From an uncultured bacterium (lineage in GTDB: Bacteria > Patescibacteriota > Gracilibacteria > Absconditabacterales > Absconditicoccaceae), in NCBI GenBank assembly GCA_903943625.1, contig CAJAPL010000044.1:1-11379 (forward strand): a stretch of 11,379 bases of DNA, in the 5' to 3' direction. The position numbers and the translations under genes were made by a program. Shown piece by piece: positions 9,401 to 11,379 of the stretch; within the stretch, counting starts at the first letter, position 1, and each line of letters starts with the position of its first letter. The notes under the pieces are model-generated. The model saw only the letters and a list, made by a program, of their open reading frames with translations. It ran no database searches and had not been told where the DNA came from.

Positions 9401-11379
9401 AAACAATGATTAAAAGAAAAATATAAAGAAGCAAAAAGACAATTAGATGAAGCGAAGAAAGAATTAGACAAACAATCACAAAACATACAAGCCTGAATCC
9501 AAAAAAGTTTAACTTGAAATGCAAAAAGCATAAGCTGATTACAAAATCAAATTAAGTGACTATCAAATAGCATTACTTGAATTAAGGTACAAGAATGTCT
9601 AAACGCTTTTTGAGAAAATAAGTTTGAGGGGATATTAGATTGATTTGTCTCCCTACAAGACAACAGCGCACAACTAGAAAGATCAATAAGAGAAAACATA
9701 AACACACTTGAACTTTACAAAAAATTTCCTCTACAATTGTATGAGCGAATCCACATACAAGATAAATATCTATGAGAAGTTTCGTCCTTATTGACAAATT
9801 TTGTAGGTAAAATCACATACCGAATAAACACAAATGCAAATAGATATTCACAGTACGTAAATAGCTTAGTGACACTTATATGAATAATCAAAACTTATCA
9901 GATTTTGATAGATTTTTCAGCAAATCGATCAGAAAGATGTGGAAAGTGTTCAAACGACACGTATGATTCATATTCATGTAGTTTATCAATGCTATGTCCA
10001 GATATATGATTGCCCATATTACCGATACCATCATTTAAAATACCAAACATAATTATAGACTTGTCCAACGTCAATTTATGAATAGACATCTTGATGCCCA
10101 AATTCAATTTCACTCCTACAAAAGTAGCCCTAGTGAAGATACCAAACTTACCAGAACCACCACAATTCAATGCCAATATGAGCGTGGAAGATCAGTTGAA
10201 AGTCTGATTAGATCTTATATGAAATATAACAGAATCTTTATCATTTGTAAAAAATATAAACATTCCTAGCATTCCGGAGCTACCAAAGCCACCACAACTT
10301 CCTCAACCACCGACACTTTTGCCTACGGTCAATTTAGAGTTACCAGTACTCCCACCAGCTCCTAAATTACCAGAAATATCAAACACATTAAAAACCATCT
10401 TAAAGACAGCCGAATTCATCTGAAAAATAATATGCATCGTGAAATGATGAATCTGACTAGTCTGAGAGAAGTGAGTGAAATGAAAAATAGAGCAATTAAC
10501 TCAAAGGACCTACGACGTACCATTTTTCGACTTTATGAACCTTACGACAAAATTTAAACAACCTCCCCTCAAATGATTTGATTATGAGATAGATTCTTAT
10601 GTAAATCTACAATTCAATTTTGATTGAGTATATAGCATTTTCAATTGATTAGCAGAACAGATAAATAAGTATTCTCAGTGATTTGAAAATGTAACAGAAA
10701 AAACCGTATGACAGATAACAAACGAGTTAAACAACAATGAAGTCACTGATACTTTTGGAGATATACAATGACAATGATGAAATATAAATATAAAAACATG
10801 ATCATGAAAGATATTAAACTACAATCTAATAGATCATCAAGAAGCAAGAAAGGGTTTAATAGAGTGATTAACATATTTCCAGACAATTTCATCAGATCAA
10901 CAGACAAATAATAAAATTAAAAACATATTAGAAGATATGCAAGATGCAAACATACAATGACAGACAGATGAAATAAGGAATATATGACAACAAGCTCAAG
11001 ACATTATTTCAAAACAAAGAAACGAAAATATTAAGTTGGCGCAAAACATAAAATCAGATTACGATGGATTCATCAAGATAATAGAAAAAAATCCGACAAG
11101 ATTGGTTTCAAACGACAAAATAGATATAGAGTTAAGCGCAGATCTTTTCAAGATACCTGATCAGACAAAAAAAATATTACTAGCACAAGAAGCTCCTCTT
11201 AAAACCTATACAGATTCTCAAACCAAAATAGTAAAATGATATCTCAATGCTCTAAATAATAACGACGCAAAATCACTTAACATGACACAGTTAACTTATT
11301 CCAAATCAATAAATTATTTAAGTACCCTAGATAAGAAGATACAATTAGTGTCAAATCAGCTAAGCAAATCTCAAATTAC
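2..11379 (+). CDS. Giant multidomain surface/secreted protein, UGA=Gly code, partial at both ends
   Basis: One reading frame (codons from base 2) runs through the whole window with no TAA or TAG, giving 3,792 codons open at both ends. About 240 in-frame TGA codons (hand count) are read as glycine, and GGN codons are far fewer. The TGA codons sit at glycine positions such as the calcium loop at residues 2160-2168, so readthrough of real stops or a decayed gene is unlikely. Neither the true start nor the stop is in the window; in-frame ATG codons are internal. The product has a C25-like segment, helical stalks, Ig-like domains, FG-GAP-type calcium loops, a DUF11-like domain and two Cys/Pro-rich blocks, with no convincing transmembrane helix. 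I infer an exported adhesin-like or structural surface protein of an Absconditabacteria or Gracilibacteria cell. CGA and CGG may encode Trp rather than Arg. I do not recognise a named gene. The single frame and code are near certain; the function is tentative. Confidence 0.95.
437..1258 (+). other. Predicted helical region, Lys/Glu/Gln/Tyr-rich
   Basis: Residues about 146-419 are rich in Lys, Glu, Asp, Gln, Asn and Tyr, with regularly spaced Leu/Ile/Met and few prolines, as in long helices. The part from base 968 to 1258 happens to lack TGA, so it is the longest piece visible under the standard code in this frame, but it has no start or boundary of its own: the open frame continues on both sides. 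A single Cys lies in the PPKMKCIPE stretch. No domain family is recognised. It may be the helical extension that follows the preceding alpha/beta segment. Confidence 0.5.
1469..1682 (+). other. Cys/Asp-rich block with possible metal-binding loop
   Basis: Four cysteines (residues 497, 513, 524, 535) lie in an otherwise Cys-poor part of the protein. GDGDCDPSDPSKQADCED (520-537) packs seven Asp/Glu residues around two of them, like the calcium-binding Asp-rich loops of extracellular proteins such as thrombospondin type 3 repeats, though it does not match that consensus. Two Gly residues in it, and a Gly-Gly pair shortly after (before ASPLN), are TGA codons. An even number of Cys in an exported protein would fit disulfides. 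Four CGA/CGG codons also lie here, so the residues at those positions depend on whether they mean Arg or Trp. Confidence 0.4.
1683..2130 (+). other. Aromatic-rich segment, no recognised domain
   Basis: Residues about 561-710 are rich in Tyr, Phe, Asp and Asn. They include a short strand-like stretch around WLPIYDIAGS and a later basic-aromatic stretch with a Lys/Tyr-rich strand. The composition is that of a folded domain rather than a linker, but I cannot assign a family. It joins the Cys/Asp-rich block to the helical stalk downstream. Confidence 0.35.
2131..2790 (+). other. Stalk-like helical region, Ser/Thr/Asn/Gln/Ile-rich, with Cys cluster
   Basis: Residues about 711-930 have Ile/Leu at 3-4 residue spacing separated by Ser, Thr, Asn and Gln, with few prolines. 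This resembles the polar coiled-coil stalks of bacterial surface fibres. Inside it, four cysteines form a C-x5-C-x-C-x7-C cluster (residues 887, 893, 895, 903) with two adjacent TGA-encoded glycines. That looks like a disulfide-stapled turn between helices or a small metal site. No named family is recognised. Confidence 0.45.
2791..4079 (+). other. Mixed beta/alpha region, no recognised family
   Basis: Residues about 931-1359. A strand-rich part (about 960-1035) contains RPVDSPRY (990-997) followed by a VKIIYPDLYKVEIYY-like pair of strands. A helical Gln/Asn/Ile-rich stretch (about 1040-1220) comes next, then a segment with two cysteines flanking an aromatic patch containing SPWIKAF and CWIKK. 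The conserved look of the RPVDSPRY stretch, whose arginines use AGG, suggests a folded unit. I cannot name a family. Nothing suggests a gene boundary here. Confidence 0.35.
4080..5446 (+). other. Array of Ig-like (invasin/Big-type) beta domains
   Basis: Residues about 1360-1815 are dominated by short alternating beta strands with few helices. At least two repeats show the Ig-like pattern of bacterial adhesins (Big/invasin type): a strand I-x-x-V-x-L-x-x-D, then V-x-x-G-x-S/Q, then a strand ending in a D-x-aromatic-x-N turn. In the repeat from residue 1450 the turn is LDQYQNN (Tyr 1479). In the repeat from residue 1709 it is D-I-(CGA)-G-N, with the CGA codon at residue 1739. An earlier unit (about 1380-1447) has four Cys (1383, 1394, 1430, 1437), which may pair. 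Families of this type form rigid rods that extend binding domains from the cell. Boundaries of individual domains are approximate. Confidence 0.6.
5462..6376 (+). other. Unrecognised module with MYLNLFGSD and FAGGENVGES motifs
   Basis: Residues 1821-2125 begin with the hydrophobic strand MYLNLFGSD (1825-1833), followed by an aromatic Gly-rich turn (CGA at 1834, then GNQWGY). The middle is a polar alpha/beta region with a strand around NVWDIY. The end carries LFAGGENVGES (2096-2106), then a short helix and INYGDP just before the calcium-loop region. The two Gly-rich motifs and even spacing suggest one folded domain joined to the propeller-like repeats. I do not recognise the family. Several key glycines are TGA. 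Confidence 0.4.
6377..6931 (+). other. FG-GAP/VCBS-type repeats with three Asp-rich calcium loops
   Basis: Three calcium-loop motifs occur at roughly 50-60 residue spacing: DFNNDGLQD (2160-2168), DVDGNNYDD (2210-2218) and DMNKDGKID (2273-2281). Each is followed by a strand and a Gly/Asn turn, for example FIVTYTDGTIKLLKNYGG after the first. This is the signature of FG-GAP/VCBS repeats, blades of extracellular beta-propellers found in integrins and bacterial adhesins, where Asp side chains bind calcium. Three blades are fewer than a full seven-blade propeller, so neighbouring weaker repeats may complete it or this may be a partial array. The first loop places a TGA exactly at the near-invariant Gly, direct support for UGA=Gly. 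Confidence 0.75.
6932..7360 (+). other. Acidic polar linker
   Basis: Residues about 2311-2453 are rich in Asp, Glu, Gln and Asn with little predicted strand (for example SPEDQYQDSEDLE around 2370). It looks like a flexible or helical spacer between the calcium-loop repeats and the next beta domain. One Cys (in TCDPD) lies at its start. No family is recognised. Confidence 0.4.
7361..7740 (+). other. DUF11-like/CARDB-like extracellular beta domain
   Basis: Residues about 2454-2580. The opening YEDINGDILEAGDLV (2464-2478) matches the pattern of DUF11-type repeats (Y-x-D-x-N-G-D-x-L-x-x-G-D-x-V), followed by alternating strands. It closes with a NLEIPQGEYIQFYY strand pair, equivalent to the 'l-x-i-p-x-G-x-x-x-x-x-Y-x-v' ending of that fold. 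Such domains are common in large secreted surface proteins. Four CGA codons (residues 2502, 2516, 2530, 2556) fall at strand or aromatic positions (for example after FYY), where Trp would fit well. The glycines at 2469 and 2475 in the opening motif are TGA-coded. Confidence 0.5.
7741..8140 (+). other. Asn/Asp-rich connector
   Basis: Residues about 2581-2713. One strand-like piece (SMTIFFNNH) after a Cys at 2604 is followed by a polar helix and a Gly/Ser-rich stretch leading to the first Cys/Pro-rich block. TGA glycines are frequent in the second half. No recognised domain. Confidence 0.35.
8141..8530 (+). other. Cys/Pro/Gly-rich block A
   Basis: Residues 2714-2843 contain six cysteines (2716, 2726, 2748, 2810, 2831, 2842) and many Pro, Gly, Leu, Phe and Ile. 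Motifs visible are LPIPFNQAFLAPG (2729-2741), an IPIWPPSPAGAGG stretch (2771-2783), SQFRLYIAPTLT (2791-2802) and NLPKPFRDIAGNC (2819-2831), ending in LPIPLPC. The dense, specific motifs and even Cys count suggest a disulfide-stabilised folded domain rather than low-complexity sequence. It is hydrophobic, but prolines break any membrane helix. I do not know the family. Composition differs sharply from the polar sequence on both sides. Confidence 0.5.
8531..9373 (+). other. Polar alpha/beta region, no recognised family
   Basis: Residues about 2844-3125. A Ser/Asn/Pro-rich start with one or two Cys leads to a strand-rich part around AYAFGFIQIDKD-like sequence. Next come a basic helix with IDN(CGG)LDKQIKYI (2961-2972), a short strand ITVYLP, a Lys/Glu-rich helix, and a strand-helix part ending before the coiled coil. 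It looks folded. No family assigned. Confidence 0.35.
9377..9601 (+). other. Coiled coil
   Basis: Residues about 3126-3200 start with a highly charged Lys/Glu/Gln helix (for example EAKRQLDEAKKELDKQ, 3143-3158) with Leu/Ala at heptad-like spacing. They continue as a more polar Ser/Asn/Ile-rich helix (ISGLQNQIKGLSNSITGI) interrupted by TGA-encoded glycines. It lies between the alpha/beta region and Cys/Pro block B and probably forms a stalk or dimer contact. Confidence 0.6.
9602..9925 (+). other. Helical segment preceding Cys/Pro block B
   Basis: Residues about 3201-3308 are helical in appearance, with aromatic-rich stretches around LQLYE(CGA)IHIQDKYLGE and ITY(CGA)INTNANRY. A hydrophobic stretch (about 3289-3307, SLVTLIGIIKTYQILIDFS) contains a Lys and Asp and is too polar for a confident transmembrane helix. 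Both CGA codons (3249, 3274) sit in aromatic surroundings. Confidence 0.4.
9926..10378 (+). other. Cys/Pro-rich block B (C-x2-C knot and Pro-rich ladder)
   Basis: Residues 3309-3459. A cysteine cluster C-x2-C-x9-C-x5-C (3313, 3316, 3326, 3332) opens the block, with CGKC as its first pair. It is followed by repeated hydrophobic-Pro steps (GLPILPIPSFKIPNI from 3336, then KIPNLPEPP). A nearly regular Pro ladder (3421-3459, such as IPELPKPPQLPQPP and LPVLPPAPKLPE) closes it. The Cys spacing could bind a metal or form two disulfides; the ladder should form an extended, PPII-like rod. The ladder has no TGA codons, whereas the sequence just downstream is very TGA-rich. Confidence 0.5.
10379..10639 (+). 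other. Gly-rich helix and linker with dense TGA cluster
   Basis: Residues about 3460-3546. Seven TGA codons fall within 21 codons (10421-10483), encoding a Gly/Ile/Val/Lys-rich stretch (FIGKIICIVKGGIGLVGEKG). A helical IEQLTQR and an aromatic VPFFDF segment follow. The stretch is amphipathic rather than a clear membrane helix. No family assigned. Confidence 0.4.
10640..11377 (+). other. Helical tail, Gln/Asn/Lys/Ile-rich, running off the window
   Basis: Residues about 3547-3792 are mostly polar helical sequence with regular Ile/Leu spacing (for example NNKIKNILEDMQDANI and LKTYTDSQTKIVKGYLNAL). A short Gly/Asn turn at about 3588-3605 (GQGGNINIKTGSG) interrupts it. The part beginning TTG GCG at 11036 looks like a separate start only under the standard code; in the real frame it is internal. 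The gene continues beyond base 11379. Confidence 0.45.

Noticed and set aside
9210-9531. Two overlapping minus-strand ORFs with hydrophobic, membrane-like products
   Set aside because: They are antisense to the Lys/Glu-rich coiled coil; Lys/Glu codons read backwards give Phe/Leu/Ser, which mimics membrane proteins.
9866-9922. Possible transmembrane helix before the CGKC cluster
   Set aside because: The hydrophobic stretch contains Lys, Gln and Asp and does not reach a clean 18-20 residue apolar span.
10078-10269. A 63-codon + strand ORF in another frame
   Set aside because: Shadow of Cys/Pro block B, with no independent support.
11036-11239. A 67-codon ORF starting at TTG
   Set aside because: Same frame as the giant gene and bounded only by a TGA; it is an internal part of the helical tail.
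1-11379. A decayed pseudogene with many stop codons
   Set aside because: Decay would give TAA and TAG as well as TGA, plus frameshifts. Only TGA interrupts the frame, and the motifs stay in phase over 11 kb.
1-11379. TGA read as selenocysteine (UGA=Sec) or tryptophan (mycoplasma-type code)
   Set aside because: About 240 TGA codons is far too many for Sec. The TGA codons fall at Gly positions of turns and calcium loops, not at Trp positions, and TGG is also used.

Overview
The whole window lies inside one giant protein-coding gene on the + strand that can only be read with a non-standard genetic code. In the frame whose codons start at positions 2, 5, 8 and so on, I read from base 2 to base 11377 (3,792 codons) without meeting a TAA or TAG. 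TGA occurs about 240 times by hand count, against a few dozen GGN codons. It sits where glycine is expected, for example in Asp-rich calcium loops (D-x-N-x-D-TGA-x-x-D), in turn motifs and before proline. This is the UGA=Gly code of the Candidate Phyla Radiation lineages Gracilibacteria (BD1-5) and Absconditabacteria (SR1). A standard-code gene finder sees almost nothing here, only scattered fragments under 105 codons. The DNA is A+T-rich and strongly A-biased on the coding strand, and Ile is mostly ATA.

A second code feature is suggested. In-frame CGA and CGG codons (about 27) often fall where an aromatic residue fits better than arginine. The clearest case is an Ig-like turn at residue 1739, where a sister domain has Tyr. 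UGA=Gly together with CGA/CGG=Trp is the code reported for Absconditabacterales (NCBI table 37), so I favour that group, with Gracilibacteria as the alternative.

The protein is partial at both ends, so it exceeds 3,792 residues. Residue 1 below means the first full codon at base 2. In order it holds: a possible C25 (gingipain)-like alpha/beta segment (1-145); a helical region (about 145-420); a low-complexity stretch and a Cys/Asp-rich block (about 490-560); a Ser/Thr/Asn/Gln-rich helical stalk with a Cys cluster (about 700-930); a mixed region (930-1360); a beta-rich run of Ig-like domains (about 1360-1815); a module that ends against three FG-GAP/VCBS-type calcium loops (2160-2281); an acidic linker; a DUF11-like beta domain (about 2455-2580); a first Cys/Pro-rich block (2714-2843); an alpha/beta region; a coiled coil (3126-3200); a second Cys/Pro-rich block (3309-3459); and a helical tail to the window end.

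This layout (adhesive beta domains, calcium loops, paired cysteines, stalk-like helices) suggests a very large secreted or cell-surface protein of an ultrasmall host-attached bacterium. That role is inference. No signal peptide, start codon, promoter, terminator, RNA gene, mobile element or CRISPR array is visible, because the window is internal to the gene.
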